Shown here: positions 1 to 9,056 of the stretch, one piece after another
Numbering within the stretch: the first letter of the stretch is position 1
Layout: each line of letters starts with the position of its first letter
Assembly (NCBI GenBank): GCA_020629115.1
Contig: JAHDDY010000013.1
Span: 1 to 50,304 of the forward strand
DNA: 50,304 bases
Origin: Paracoccaceae bacterium
GTDB lineage: Bacteria; Pseudomonadota; Alphaproteobacteria; Rhodobacterales; Rhodobacteraceae
Direction: 5' to 3'
Made by a program: the position numbers and the translations under genes
The notes under the pieces: model-generated
Told to the model about the DNA's origin: nothing
The model's database searches: none
The model's input: only the letters and a program-made list of their open reading frames with translations

Positions 1-1635
1 GTTGCCACCCGACGAGGAGCTGGACGCGCCGCTCGACGAGGACGACGAACCGTTGCCACCCGACGAGGAGCCGGTGCCGCCCGAGGAGGACGACGAAGAC
101 GAGGAGCTGCTCGACGACGAGGAGCTGGACGAGGACGAGCTGCTCGACGACGAGGACGAGGAACCGTTGCCGCCAGACGTACCGCCCGAGGACGAGGAGG
201 AGCTGGTGGAGCTGCCGCCGCTCGTGTTGTTGTTATTGTTGTTGCTGTTCGTCACGCTGTTGTCGACGATCTTCGTGGTCTTGCTCTTGTCGACGGTCGT
301 GCTTCGGTCGATGTTGTTCGTGACCTTGTTGTCGTTGTTACTCTGGTCCAGCGTGCTGTTCGCCGCGAGGACGATGCTGTTGTTGCCGACGGTGACTCTT
401 TTGTCGTCTCCGAAGGTCCGGTTGTCGACCCGGGTGTTGTCCGTCCGGCTGTTGTCGTCGCCGAAGACGCGGTTGTCGACGATGCTGTTGTCGCCCACGC
501 TGTTGTCGGTGATCACGCGGTTGTCGTTGAAGACGTCGCCGGCGCTGCCCTGCTCGACGATGACCGTCTGGCTGGAGGAAGAGCCGCCGCCGAAGCCGCC
601 GAAGCCGCTGAACCCGAAGAAGGCCGGGGCCGCCGGGGCGATCTGGGGCTGGATGGCCGGCGCGGCGAAGACGGGCGCGGAGGCCTGCTGGGGCGTGATG
701 TTGACGATCGTGTTCGTCGGCTGCGCCACGGGCGCGGGCTGGGCGACCGGGTGGTCAATGCAGACGATATCGAGGATTTCCGGCTGCGCCTGGAGAATCG
801 GCCCGGTCTCGACGATCTGCGGCTCGGGCAGGAAGACCTGCGCGGCGGGCTGCACGATGGGGCGGGTGTCGACGATCGGCTCGGCCACGAAGGTCTCGAT
901 GATCCGCTCCTGGCCGACGATCTCGATCGGGCCGAGATACGGCTCGATGTCGACCGCGGACTGGGCGACGGGGGCGAGGTCCTGCACACAGTCGCCGATT
1001 CCGCCGGAGACGGTCAGCGCACCGGGGTTGTAGGTTCCGGCCATGAAAGTGTCGGTCGTCGTCATCGTCTCCCCGACGAAGCCCTGCTGCATCGGCTCGG
1101 TGATGGTGTAGCTTTCCGTGGTCGAGATGCCGTGCAGGCTCTCGACGTGGTGGCCGCCCCGCATGCCGCCATCGGTCACCGCGTACTGGCCGCCGATCGT
1201 GGCCGGCTGGTAGCTGGTGGTGCCGTAGGTGGTGTTGAGGTCGATCATCTCGACCGGCGCGGCCTGCATGGGCTGCACGATGGGGGCGGTCTCGACGATG
1301 CCGATGGACGAATCCATCGTCTCGGTCATGGTGGGCCGCATCATCGGCTGGAACTCGATGGCCGGGCCGACGGGACCGATGCCCATGTCCGTCTCGTCGA
1401 GGGTGTACTCGTCGGGCGCGGAGGCATCGACGAGCGGGATGAGAGCGCCGTCCAGCGCGTCGCGCTCGATCTTCAGTCCGCTGGCCGCCTTGGCCGCGTA
1501 GCGCAGCTTGAACAGCGCGGCATCGTCCTGCGCGCCGATCGGGGCGGCAGTGGCGTTGAGCGTGGAAGCGAGCGACACCGCCGTAACGGCGACCCCGAGC
1601 GCAACACGCGACGTGGTGATTTTCCAATCGATCAT
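1..1635 (-). CDS. Large secreted Ser/Asn/Asp-rich repeat protein, C-terminus beyond the left edge
   Basis: The frame stays open for 545 codons from an ATG at 1635 to the window edge, so the C-terminus is missing. The start is preceded by GAAGAGGCGACC, a good ribosome binding site. The first ~31 residues form a signal peptide ending in an Ala-x-Ala cleavage site (LNATA/APIG). Residues ~30-345 are Pro/Gln/Ile/Val-rich without a domain I recognise. Residues ~366-470 are a quasi-repeat in which Asp-Asn recurs about every 5-6 residues (for example VGDNSIVDNRVFGDDNSR). An Asn run and a Ser/Gly/Thr tail follow, including 27 consecutive serines written with mixed codons (tcg, tcc, agc, tct). The function is unknown. 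A surface or extracellular adhesin or matrix role is inference from composition. The opposite strand is also open here only because of this repetitive composition. Confidence 0.72.
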   Translation of the reverse strand, partial: MIDWKITTSRVALGVAVTAVSLASTLNATAAPIGAQDDAALFKLRYAAKAASGLKIERDALDGALIPLVDASAPDEYTLDETDMGIGPVGPAIEFQPMMRPTMTETMDSSIGIVETAPIVQPMQAAPVEMIDLNTTYGTTSYQPATIGGQYAVTDGGMRGGHHVESLHGISTTESYTITEPMQQGFVGETMTTTDTFMAGTYNPGALTVSGGIGDCVQDLAPVAQSAVDIEPYLGPIEIVGQERIIETFVAEPIVDTRPIVQPAAQVFLPEPQIVETGPILQAQPEILDIVCIDHPVAQPAPVAQPTNTIVNITPQQASAPVFAAPAIQPQIAPAAPAFFGFSGFGGFGGGSSSSQTVIVEQGSAGDVFNDNRVITDNSVGDNSIVDNRVFGDDNSRTDNTRVDNRTFGDDKRVTVGNNSIVLAANSTLDQSNNDNKVTNNIDRSTTVDKSKTTKIVDNSVTNSNNNNNNTSGGSSTSSSSSSGGTSGGNGSSSSSSSSSSSSSSSSSSSSSSSSSSSGGTGSSSGGNGSSSSSSGASSSSSGGN

Positions 1636-1846
1636 GGTCGCCTCTTCATTGGTTGGTCGGCCAGCATCATCTGCAGCCGTCGGTACGCAAGGTCGGGTGC
1701 AAGCCACGGGCCAACATCGACGTTGCAGAACCATGAATACAGAGACTCTGATTACGAATAATGATGTATTGGATACGGTATTCCGGTTTACGGAACGTGT
1801 ATAATAACGCCGTATTAATAAAATTGGTTAATAGAGGACCGCGAAC
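1636..1846. other. AT-rich intergenic island with the promoter of the secreted repeat protein
   Basis: About 210 bases lie between two minus-strand genes. From about 1740 to 1850 the DNA is strikingly AT-rich for this chromosome. It holds a short inverted repeat, TTCCG-GTTTA-CGGAA, near 1780-1795. A perfect TATAAT lies on the plus strand at 1800-1805, but it has no good -35 and no gene in front of it. The promoter of the downstream minus-strand gene should lie here, but I cannot place it with confidence. No coding region is apparent. Confidence 0.4.
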
Positions 1847-2722
1847 TTACTTCGCCAGCTCGGATTCGAGGAACGTTCGGAGCACGCCGACCCGCTTGGA
1901 ATGCCGCATTTCCGCGGCGTAGACGAACTGGAGCGGGAGGACGGGGCCGTCCATCTCGGGCAGGACCCGGACGAGGGCGTCCGACCCGGCGAGATAGGCG
2001 GGCAGGATGCCGATGCCGACATCGGCGCGCACGGCCTCGACGATGGCCATCTGGGAATTGACGGCGATTCGCGCCCGCAGGGGCGTCTCGCCGGAGCGCT
2101 CGACGAACAGCCAGTCGAGGTCCTCCACCGGCTGGGGCGCCTGGGGCGTGTATCGGATCAGCACGTGCTGTGCCAGATCGGCACGACTCTCCGGAACGCC
2201 CGCCCGCTCCAGATACGCCGCGCTCGCGTAGAGACCGATGCGCGACTCCCACAGGGGCTTCGCGATGACGTCGGCCTGGCGCGGGACGCGCTGGCGGATG
2301 GCCACGTCGGCCGCGCGCATCGGCAGGTCGAGCACCGCCTCCGTCATGGCCAGGTCGAGCGTCAGGCCGGGATGGAGCGCGAGGAGCCTCGGCAGGCGCG
2401 GGATCAACCACAGGAGGCCGAAATCCATGGTCATCGTGATCCGCAGGCCGCCGTAGACCCCTTCCTTGACGCCCCGGATCTCGCCGGTGGCGACGTTGAG
2501 CCGGTTGACGATCTCCCCGGTGGTCTCGAACAGGATCTCCCCCTCAGAGGTCAGCAGCAGGCCGCGCGGGTGACGATGGAACAGCGCCACGCCCATCGTG
2601 CGCTCCAATGCGTGGATCTGGCGGCTCACGGCGGACTGGCTCAGATGCAGCGTCTCGCCCGCATGGGTGATGCTGCCCTGCTCCGCGACGGCATGGAAGA
2701 TGCGCAGCTTGTCCCAATCCAT
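1847..2722 (-). CDS. LysR-family transcriptional regulator
   Basis: A 291-residue protein of normal LysR length. The N-terminal winged helix-turn-helix (about residues 4-62) is classical: the stretch HLSQSAVSRQIHALE is the recognition helix region and GVALFHRHPRG the wing. The remainder, from about residue 90, is the LysR substrate-binding fold. The start MDWDKLRIF is typical of this subfamily, and AAAGGCGGACGG lies just before the ATG. The target and effector are unknown. The gene stands alone, with the secreted repeat protein downstream on the same strand and a secreted protein divergently upstream. LysR proteins often control a divergent neighbour, but nothing in the sequence proves that here. 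Confidence 0.9.
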   Translation of the reverse strand: MDWDKLRIFHAVAEQGSITHAGETLHLSQSAVSRQIHALERTMGVALFHRHPRGLLLTSEGEILFETTGEIVNRLNVATGEIRGVKEGVYGGLRITMTMDFGLLWLIPRLPRLLALHPGLTLDLAMTEAVLDLPMRAADVAIRQRVPRQADVIAKPLWESRIGLYASAAYLERAGVPESRADLAQHVLIRYTPQAPQPVEDLDWLFVERSGETPLRARIAVNSQMAIVEAVRADVGIGILPAYLAGSDALVRVLPEMDGPVLPLQFVYAAEMRHSKRVGVLRTFLESELAK

Positions 2723-2863
2723 GACCGTCCGCCTTTTCGCACCATATTAAGGCCACAGGAACGTCGTCCGCTCTCCTTGCGCGGGCGGAGACCGGGCAGG
2801 GGGTTTGAATTCCGATCGCTCCTGTATCACAAGGACGGCGCGGGACATACGGGAGATAGGGTT

Positions 2864-3703
2864 ATGGGACGGACATTGCAGGCCTGGGGCGCACGCGTCG
2901 CCGGCATCCTCGCGGCGCTCCTGATGCTGACGGGGGCCGCGGCGGCGCAGGAACGGCTGTCGGGCGACTATTACGGGCTGGACGAGGCCCGGGGCCTGAC
3001 CATCCGCCTCCAGGACGGCGGGGCGGGCGCGACCGGGCGGATCGCGGCCGGGGACGGCAGCGGACAGGCGATCGACGGGCGCCGCCAGGGCGGGGCCATC
3101 GTCTCAAAGCTGATCTTCCAGGGCAAGCAGGGTACGGCCCGCTTCGTCCCCCAGGGCCTCGGCCTCGGCTTCGAATGGACCGCCGACGACGGCACCGGGT
3201 CGGTGGTCTACGCCTTCGGACGCCGGGGGCTGGAACTGCCGCCGCCCTCCCCGTCCTACGTGCCCGAGGACCGGATCGGCAGCCGGGTCGAGCCGCACGT
3301 CTTCGTCGCCAGCTACGAGTTCTGGCAGCCCGAGACCGTCGCACGGACCTACGACGCCATGGACGACAAGTTCCGCGCCATCCTCCAGTTCTTTCCCGCC
3401 GTGCAGACGGATATCCTGTGGAAGCTGTGCCAGAGCACGACCGCCGCCCGGGGTCTGGGCGAGGCGCTGCGGGGCGAGGGTGTGACCTGCGCGCAGGTTG
3501 ACACGACCCTCAAGAACGCCCAGCGGTCGGGGGGCTTCAACGCCTTCAAGCGCCGCGTCCACGCGGAGCGGGCCGACGCGGAGCGGGCCGTCCAGTGCGC
3601 CCGGGGCATCCACCCCGCCGAGGTCTGCGCCGCCTCGGCCCGCCGCACCCAGGCGGCGGCGATATCGCTCGAAACCGTGATGACGGTGCTGCGGGGCATC
3701 TGA
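2864..3703 (+). CDS. Secreted protein of unknown function
   Basis: A 279-residue protein starting at ATG 2864 behind GGGAGATAGG. The frame is open far upstream, but that part runs antisense to the LysR gene and has no start signal. The N-terminus is a signal peptide (MGRTLQAW..., hydrophobic core ILAALLMLTGA, cleavage near AAA/QE). The middle (about residues 30-120) looks like a compact beta-rich domain, with SGDYYGLDEARGL near the start. The C-terminal part is alpha-helical, with four cysteines spaced as if in two disulfides. I recognise no family. It is probably periplasmic. It stands between a divergent LysR gene and a convergent Uma2 gene. Confidence 0.8.
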   Translation: MGRTLQAWGARVAGILAALLMLTGAAAAQERLSGDYYGLDEARGLTIRLQDGGAGATGRIAAGDGSGQAIDGRRQGGAIVSKLIFQGKQGTARFVPQGLGLGFEWTADDGTGSVVYAFGRRGLELPPPSPSYVPEDRIGSRVEPHVFVASYEFWQPETVARTYDAMDDKFRAILQFFPAVQTDILWKLCQSTTAARGLGEALRGEGVTCAQVDTTLKNAQRSGGFNAFKRRVHAERADAERAVQCARGIHPAEVCAASARRTQAAAISLETVMTVLRGI

Positions 3704-3730
3704 CGCGGAGCCTTCCGCAGGGAACCGGCA

Positions 3731-4360
3731 TCACCCGATGGCGGACGATGCCGGGTCGCGCCTCGGCGGAAGCACCTCCGCGACCGTGAGGCGGATGCCC
3801 GGCGGGTCGAGGGCGAGCGCATCGTCCTCGTCCAGGAAGCGCAGCGACAGCGCATCGCCCCGCCCCCGCGCATAATGCCGGACGCGGCGCCGCGTCGTAT
3901 CGACGACGAGCACGTGCGCCATCGTCGGCAGGGTGAAATACGCCCGCGTCTTCTCTGTGATCTCGTCGTCCGTGTTCGACGGCGACAGCACCTCGACGGC
4001 AACGACCGGATCGGGCGTGAAGACCGCATCGTCCCCGGGGTCGTCCGCTCCGCACCGAACAAGCGCGTCGGGCTTCAGGATCGTCCCGTCCGCCGTCTTC
4101 AGGGCAGCACCGTCCGGCAGGGATTCGCAAGGCAGACCGCCTCGGTCGATCTCCCGCGCGAAGGATCGGTCGATACGCGCCTTCGCCCGCAGATGCGCAT
4201 GCCGCTCCATCGTCTCCGGCATGCGCGGAGAATGCTTCAGGACCGGGACACCGTCCCACAACTCCCACGATTCATCCCGCCGCTCCTCGCAGAAGACGAG
4301 GAACGCCTCGATGGACATCGGTACCGGCGGTGTCGGGTCTGGATTCGGATCGGCGGGCAT
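3731..4360 (-). CDS. Uma2-family (DUF820) PD-(D/E)xK-fold protein
   Basis: About 209 residues from ATG 4360. Another in-frame ATG at 4318 (MSIEAFLVF) is nearly as good, and one at 4390 would extend the protein; none has a strong ribosome binding site. The family signature is clear: ILKPDALVRCG supplies the conserved Asp, VAVEVLSPSN the Glu, and DEITEKTRAYF the Lys, followed by HVLVVDTTRRRVRHY. Uma2 proteins have a restriction-endonuclease-like fold and are often annotated as putative nucleases, but their biological role is unsettled. It converges with the secreted protein and lies just downstream of ettA on the same strand, probably by coincidence. Family confident, function not. Confidence 0.82.
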   Translation of the reverse strand: MPADPNPDPTPPVPMSIEAFLVFCEERRDESWELWDGVPVLKHSPRMPETMERHAHLRAKARIDRSFAREIDRGGLPCESLPDGAALKTADGTILKPDALVRCGADDPGDDAVFTPDPVVAVEVLSPSNTDDEITEKTRAYFTLPTMAHVLVVDTTRRRVRHYARGRGDALSLRFLDEDDALALDPPGIRLTVAEVLPPRRDPASSAIG

Positions 4361-4415
4361 GGGGGGACGATAGCCGATGACGCTCCGCATGTCACCGGCC
4401 CGCCATTTCTTCGCC

Positions 4416-6080
4416 CTACCGCGCGAACTTCTTGTACTTGATCCGCTTCGGCTCGACCGAGTCCGCGCCCAGGCGCCTGATCTTGTCGGCCTCGTAATCC
4501 TCGAAGTTGCCCTCGAACCATTCGACGTGGCTGTCGCCCTCGAAGGCCAAGATATGCGTGCAGATGCGGTCGAGGAACCAGCGATCATGCGAGATGACCA
4601 CGGCGCAGCCCGCGAAGTTGAGGAGGGCGTCCTCCAGCGCGCGGAGCGTATCCACATCGAGGTCGTTGGTCGGCTCGTCGAGCAGGATGACGTTGCCGCC
4701 CTCCTTCAGGAGCTTCGCCATGTGCACCCGGTTGCGCTCGCCGCCCGAGAGCATGTTCATCTTCTTCTGCTGGTCGCCGCCCTTGAAGTTGAACGCGCCG
4801 ACATAGGCGCGGGAGTTGATCTCCGCCTTGCCGAGCTGGATCAGGTCGTTCCCGCCGGAGATTTCCTCCCAGACCGTCTTGTTCGGGTCGAGCGCGTCGC
4901 GGGACTGGTCGACATAGGCGAGATCGACCGTGTCACCGAACGTCACGCTGCCCTCGTCGGGCTGCTCCTGCCCGGTCATCATGCGGAACAGGGTCGTCTT
5001 GCCCGCCCCGTTCGGGCCGATCACGCCGACGATGCCGCCCGGCGGCAGGCTGAACGACAGGCCGTCGATCAGCAGCTTGTCGCCGTAGGACTTGCGGATG
5101 TCGTCGACCTCGATGACCTTTTCCCCGAGGCGCGGGCCGTTGGGGATGATGATCTGGGCCTTGCCGATCTTCTCGCGCTCGGATTCCTCCAGCATGTCGT
5201 TATAGGCATTCAGGCGGGCCTTCGACTTGGCCTGGCGGGCCTTGGGCGACTGGCGCACCCATTCCAGCTCGCGCGCCATGGTGCGCTGCTTGCCCTTGTC
5301 CTCGCGGTCCTCCTGCTCCAGCCGCTTGGCCTTCTGCTCCATCCACGAGGAGTAGTTGCCCTCCCACGGGATGCCCTTGCCGCGGTCGAGTTCGAGAATC
5401 CAGCCGGTGATGTTGTCGAGGAAGTAGCGGTCGTGGGTGATGAGCAGGACCGCGCCCTTGTAGTCCTGGAGGTGCTTCTGCAGCCACGCGATGGTCTCGG
5501 CGTCGAGATGGTTGGTCGGCTCGTCCAGCAGCAGCATGTCCGGCGCTTCGAGCAGCAGCTTGCACAGCGCGACCCGGCGCTTCTCGCCCCCCGAGAGGTT
5601 CGCGACGTCCGCATCGTCGGGCGGGCAGCGCAGGGCCTCCAGCGCCACGTCGATCTGGCTGTCGAGGTCCCACAGGTTCTGCGCGTCGATCTGGTCCTGG
5701 AGGGCGGTCATCTCCTCCATCAGCTCGTCGGTGTAGGTTTCGGCCACCTCCATGGCGACCTCGTTGAAGCGGTCGAGCAGCGCCTTCTTCGGGGCGACGC
5801 CCTCCATGACGTTCTCGCGCACGGTCTTCGTCTCGTCGAGCTGCGGCTCCTGCGGCAGGTAGCCGACGCGCGTGCCTTTGTCGGCCCACGCTTCGCCCGT
5901 ATAGTCCTTGTCGATCCCGGCCATGATCTTCAGCAGGGTCGATTTCCCGGCCCCGTTGTTGCCGATCACGCCGATCTTGGCGCCGGGATAGAAGAACAGG
6001 CGGATGTTCTGGAAGACGGGCTTGCCGCCGGGATAGGTCTTGGAGACGCCATCCATGTAGTAGACGAATTTCTCGGCCAT
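4416..6080 (-). CDS. ettA: Energy-dependent translational throttle protein EttA (ABC-F ATPase)
   Basis: 554 residues, matching the EttA length. EttA binds the ribosomal E site and gates the first elongation steps according to the ATP/ADP ratio. The N-terminus [18 protein letters not shown] is the EttA-type start, and [12 protein letters not shown] follows. Two ABC cassettes are present: Walker [10 protein letters not shown] at about 40-48 with signature LSGGEKRR, and Walker [10 protein letters not shown] with signature LSGGERNR in the second half. Between them lies the charged linker with the tRNA-interacting segment ([15 protein letters not shown]). There are no membrane segments. The start at 6080 gives the standard N-terminus; upstream codons in the same frame are not EttA-like. 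It is divergent from the MgtC-like gene. Confidence 0.96.
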   Translation of the reverse strand: MAEKFVYYMDGVSKTYPGGKPVFQNIRLFFYPGAKIGVIGNNGAGKSTLLKIMAGIDKDYTGEAWADKGTRVGYLPQEPQLDETKTVRENVMEGVAPKKALLDRFNEVAMEVAETYTDELMEEMTALQDQIDAQNLWDLDSQIDVALEALRCPPDDADVANLSGGEKRRVALCKLLLEAPDMLLLDEPTNHLDAETIAWLQKHLQDYKGAVLLITHDRYFLDNITGWILELDRGKGIPWEGNYSSWMEQKAKRLEQEDREDKGKQRTMARELEWVRQSPKARQAKSKARLNAYNDMLEESEREKIGKAQIIIPNGPRLGEKVIEVDDIRKSYGDKLLIDGLSFSLPPGGIVGVIGPNGAGKTTLFRMMTGQEQPDEGSVTFGDTVDLAYVDQSRDALDPNKTVWEEISGGNDLIQLGKAEINSRAYVGAFNFKGGDQQKKMNMLSGGERNRVHMAKLLKEGGNVILLDEPTNDLDVDTLRALEDALLNFAGCAVVISHDRWFLDRICTHILAFEGDSHVEWFEGNFEDYEADKIRRLGADSVEPKRIKYKKFAR

Positions 6081-6240
6081 GCGTGTCGCGCTCTCGGATC
6101 GGAATAGGGGAATTGCGCGGGTTCTACTCCGACCGAGCGGGAAAGGCAATTTCAAGCTTTCGGTCGTCCCCGGCGGCGGGCGGGTGGCGGATGGCGGCCA
6201 TCGCCTTACCCTCTCCTCCGAACGGATGGAGACCGGCGGC

Positions 6241-6708
6241 ATGATCGAGAGCGGCGAATTCTTTCTGCGGGTCGGGCTGGCCACGCTGTTCGGGCTGATC
6301 GTCGGGCTGGACCGGCAGATCAAGCGAAAGCCGCTTGGCGCGCAGGCCTACATGCTCATTTCCGCCGGATCGGCGGCGCTGATGGTGGTGACGATGAATT
6401 ACGGGGCGAGCGCGGTGGCGAACGACTCGTCCATCAGCGTCGACCCCTCCCGCGTGGTCCAGGGGCTGCTCGGCGGGATCGGCTTCCTCGGCGCGGGCGC
6501 GATCATCTCGCAGAACGACGACGGACGCCTGCGCGGGGTGGCGAGCGGGGCCGCCGTGCTGACCTCGGGCGCGATCGGGCTGGCGGCGGGGATGGGGTAC
6601 CTGCTGGAGGCGGGCTTCCTCGCCGTCCTCACCTTCCTCATCCTCGCGGGCTTCGAGTGGATGCAGTCGAAGGACCTGCTCCCCGACGAGATGGACGACC
6701 CGCGCTGA
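6241..6708 (+). CDS. MgtC/SapB-family inner-membrane protein
   Basis: 155 residues from ATG 6241, preceded by GGAG at a spacing of about 9. ATG 6226 in the same frame would add five residues. Four to five hydrophobic helices fill the protein. The family hallmarks are [19 protein letters not shown]-like text near residues 15-35 (seen as [19 protein letters not shown]) and [20 protein letters not shown] near 75-95, followed by [20 protein letters not shown]. MgtC-like proteins are tied to magnesium limitation and, in pathogens, to control of the F-type ATPase. This is the short form without the C-terminal ACT-like domain. It lies just upstream of nrdR with a 76-base gap, so it may be transcribed separately. 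Confidence 0.9.
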   Translation: MIESGEFFLRVGLATLFGLIVGLDRQIKRKPLGAQAYMLISAGSAALMVVTMNYGASAVANDSSISVDPSRVVQGLLGGIGFLGAGAIISQNDDGRLRGVASGAAVLTSGAIGLAAGMGYLLEAGFLAVLTFLILAGFEWMQSKDLLPDEMDDPR

Positions 6709-6784
6709 GGGAATCGCCGGTCTTTCGGCGTGCGGCGTTCTGCTGTAGAGCGGGGCGAGGGGCGACGAACGAGGGAGAGGGGCC

Positions 6785-7276
6785 ATGCGCTGCCCATTCT
6801 GCGGCGACAACGGCAGTCAGGTGAAGGATTCGCGCCCCGCCGAGGACCATGCCGCCATCCGCCGGCGGCGTTTCTGTCCCGATTGCGGCGCGCGGTTCAC
6901 GACCTTCGAGCGGGTGCAGCTGCGCGAGCTGACGGTGTTGAAGAAGAACGGGCGACGCGTGCCCTTCGAGCGGGACAAGCTGGCCCATTCCATCCGCGTG
7001 GCGGTGCGCAAGCGCGATATCGAGCCGGAGCGCATCGAGCGGCTGGTCTCGGCCATCGTGCGCCAGCTCGAATCGTCCGGCGAGCAGGAGATCGCGACCG
7101 ACCGCATCGGCGAGACGGTGATGCGGGCGCTGGCCGGTGTCGACACGGTCGCCTACGTGCGCTTCGCCAGCGTCTACCGCAATTTCTCGGATGCCAGCGA
7201 TTTCGAGACCTTCGTTCAGGAACTGCGCCCCCCGGCGGGGGATGGCGAGGATGACGGGGCGGACGGGGACGCATGA
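6785..7276 (+). CDS. nrdR: Transcriptional repressor NrdR
   Basis: 163 residues. NrdR represses ribonucleotide reductase genes according to the ATP/dATP level. The N-terminal zinc ribbon has Cys3/Cys6 ([18 protein letters not shown]) and Cys31/Cys34 ([14 protein letters not shown]). An ATP-cone follows from about residue 49 ([16 protein letters not shown]) to about 140. The C-terminal tail is Asp/Glu-rich and longer than in enteric NrdR. The RBS region GAGGGAGAGGGGCC precedes the start. The stop overlaps the ribD start by four bases (ATGA), so the two are translationally coupled, as is usual in alphaproteobacteria. I saw no NrdR box in this window, so its targets lie elsewhere. Confidence 0.96.
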   Translation: MRCPFCGDNGSQVKDSRPAEDHAAIRRRRFCPDCGARFTTFERVQLRELTVLKKNGRRVPFERDKLAHSIRVAVRKRDIEPERIERLVSAIVRQLESSGEQEIATDRIGETVMRALAGVDTVAYVRFASVYRNFSDASDFETFVQELRPPAGDGEDDGADGDA

Positions 7277-8367
7277 CGCCCGGGCGCGGCATGGCGCTGG
7301 CGCTGGCGCTGGCGCGGCGGGGACTGGGCCGGACGGGCGGCAACCCCGCCGTCGGCTGCATCGTCATGCAGGGCGAGCGGGTGATCGGACGCGGGCGGAC
7401 GCACGATGGCGGGCGGCCCCACGCGGAGACCCGCGCGCTGGCCGATGCGGCGGCGCGCTACGGGGCGGATGCGGCCCGGGGTGCGACGGTCTTCGTCACG
7501 CTGGAGCCGTGCGCCCATCACGGACGCACGCCGCCCTGCGCCGATGCCCTGATCGCGGCGGGGGTGGCGCGGGTGATCGCCCCGCTGCCCGACCCGGACC
7601 CGCGCGTGGCGGGCAAGGGCTTCGCGATGCTGCGCGCGGCGGGGATCGAGGTTCTCGTCGGTCCCGGCGAGGCCGAGGCTCGCGCCCTGCTCGCCCCCTA
7701 CCTGCGCCTGCGCGAGAACGGCCGGCCCACCGTCACCCTCAAGCTCGCGGCCACCCTGGACGGGCGCATCGCCACCCGGACGGGCGAGTCGCAGTGGATC
7801 ACCGGGCCGCGGGCCCGCGCGCGCGGGCATCTGCTGCGCGCGCGGTCCGATGCCATCCTGACCGGCATCGGCACCGTCCTGGCAGACGATCCGGGCCTCG
7901 ACGTGCGCCTGCCCGGACTGTCGGATGCCTCCCCCGTTCCGGTCGTCGCCGACCGTGCCCTGCGCACGCCGCCCGGAGCCAGGGTCCTGCGGCGGGGAAC
8001 GGCGGTGATCGCGGGGGATGCGCGCCGGCACCCGGAGCGGGCCGACGCCCTGCGCGCGACGGGGGCGCAGGTGATGCAGGTGGACGCCGACGGCGGCATC
8101 GACACCCTGCTCGCCGCCCTTGGCGAGCGGGGATACGCCTCCGTCTTCTGCGAGGGCGGCGCGACGCTCGCCGCCGCCCTCGTCCGCGCGGATCGCGTCG
8201 ACCGGCTGGTCTGGGTCACGGCGGGGACGCTGCTGGGCGGCGACGCGCGCGGGGCGCTCGATGCGCTGGGCCTCGACCGCCTCGCCGCCGCCCCCGACTT
8301 CCGCCCCCTGTCGAGCGAGGCGGTGGGACCCGATATCTGGCATGTCGGGGCGCGCGCGACGGCGTGA
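7273..8367 (+). CDS. ribD: Bifunctional riboflavin biosynthesis deaminase/reductase RibD
   Basis: 364 residues. RibD deaminates the first pyrimidine intermediate of riboflavin synthesis and then reduces its ribosyl side chain with NADPH. The deaminase zinc site is complete: His50-Ala-Glu52 ([11 protein letters not shown]) and Cys80/Cys89 ([14 protein letters not shown]). The reductase domain begins about residue 150 with [17 protein letters not shown] and contains ESQWITG and [14 protein letters not shown]. The gene starts inside the nrdR stop codon and is followed by ribE after 59 bases. I see no FMN riboswitch ahead of the cluster. Confidence 0.96.
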   Translation: MTPGRGMALALALARRGLGRTGGNPAVGCIVMQGERVIGRGRTHDGGRPHAETRALADAAARYGADAARGATVFVTLEPCAHHGRTPPCADALIAAGVARVIAPLPDPDPRVAGKGFAMLRAAGIEVLVGPGEAEARALLAPYLRLRENGRPTVTLKLAATLDGRIATRTGESQWITGPRARARGHLLRARSDAILTGIGTVLADDPGLDVRLPGLSDASPVPVVADRALRTPPGARVLRRGTAVIAGDARRHPERADALRATGAQVMQVDADGGIDTLLAALGERGYASVFCEGGATLAAALVRADRVDRLVWVTAGTLLGGDARGALDALGLDRLAAAPDFRPLSSEAVGPDIWHVGARATA

Positions 8368-8426
8368 CCCTCGACAGCGCCCCGCCCCTGCCGTATCGCG
8401 GGGACCGTCGAAGAAGGAGACCTCGG

Positions 8427-9056
8427 ATGTTCACCGGCATCGTCACAGACATCGGCATCGTCCGCGCGCGCGAGGCGCGGGGCGACACGCGCTTCGTCAT
8501 CGGCACGGCCTACGACACGGGGCGGATCGACACGGGCGCGTCCATCGCCTGTTCCGGCTGCTGCCTGACCGTCACGGACAAGGGCCGCGACGGGGAAGGC
8601 GCGTGGTTCGCGGTCGACGCGTCCGCCGAGACGCTTTCGCTGACCACCGCCGCCGACTGGGCGCCGGGGACGCGGCTCAACCTCGAACGCGCGCTGAAGG
8701 TGGGCGACGAACTGGGCGGGCACATCGTCAGCGGGCATGTCGACGGGATGGCGCGGGTCGTCTCCGCCGAGCCGGAGGGCGACTCGCTGCGCCTGACCTT
8801 CGAGGCCCCGGACGCCCTCGCCCGCTTCATCGCGCCGAAGGGGTCGGTGACGCTCGACGGCGTGTCCCTGACGGTGAATGCGGTGGAGGGCGCGCGCTTC
8901 GGCGTGAACGTCATCCCCCACACGCAGGAGCAGACCACGCTGGGCGCTTTGGACGCGGGGGGGCGGGTAAACCTTGAAATCGACGTGCTCGCGCGATACG
9001 TGGCACGGCTCGAAGAGGCCCGCGCAGGACGACAGGAGACCGCCCCCCATGCTTGA
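8427..9056 (+). CDS. ribE: Riboflavin synthase alpha subunit
   Basis: 209 residues from ATG 8427 behind AAGAAGGAGA. The same frame is open far upstream across ribD, but only this start gives the universal N-terminus MFTGIVTDIG. The enzyme dismutates two 6,7-dimethyl-8-ribityllumazine molecules to riboflavin. The two tandem lumazine-binding repeats are visible: SIACSGCCLTVTD in the first (residues ~36-48), then GGHIVSGHVDG and SVTLDGVSLTVN in the second. The 3' end overlaps ribH by eight bases (ATGCTTGA). The RibB/RibBA gene that commonly sits between ribE and ribH in related genomes is absent here. Confidence 0.95.
   Translation: MFTGIVTDIGIVRAREARGDTRFVIGTAYDTGRIDTGASIACSGCCLTVTDKGRDGEGAWFAVDASAETLSLTTAADWAPGTRLNLERALKVGDELGGHIVSGHVDGMARVVSAEPEGDSLRLTFEAPDALARFIAPKGSVTLDGVSLTVNAVEGARFGVNVIPHTQEQTTLGALDAGGRVNLEIDVLARYVARLEEARAGRQETAPHA

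Noticed and set aside
2-1033. Long plus-strand open frame rich in Asp/Glu and Leu over the repeat protein
   Set aside because: It is the complement of Ser/Gly/Asn codons of the minus-strand secreted protein; no RBS and no domain.
1800-1805. Perfect TATAAT on the plus strand
   Set aside because: No acceptable -35 lies at 16-19 bases and no plus-strand gene follows; AT-rich background explains it.
1901-2863. Upstream in-frame extension of the secreted protein gene at 2864
   Set aside because: It lies antisense to the LysR gene and lacks a start signal; the signal peptide begins at 2864.
4377-6107. 576-codon plus-strand open frame
   Set aside because: Exact antisense of ettA; the text has no recognisable domain and arises from GC-rich codon structure.
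6709-8426. FMN riboswitch ahead of the riboflavin genes
   Set aside because: I saw no conserved RFN-type element before nrdR or between ribD and ribE; ribB, the usual target, is not here.
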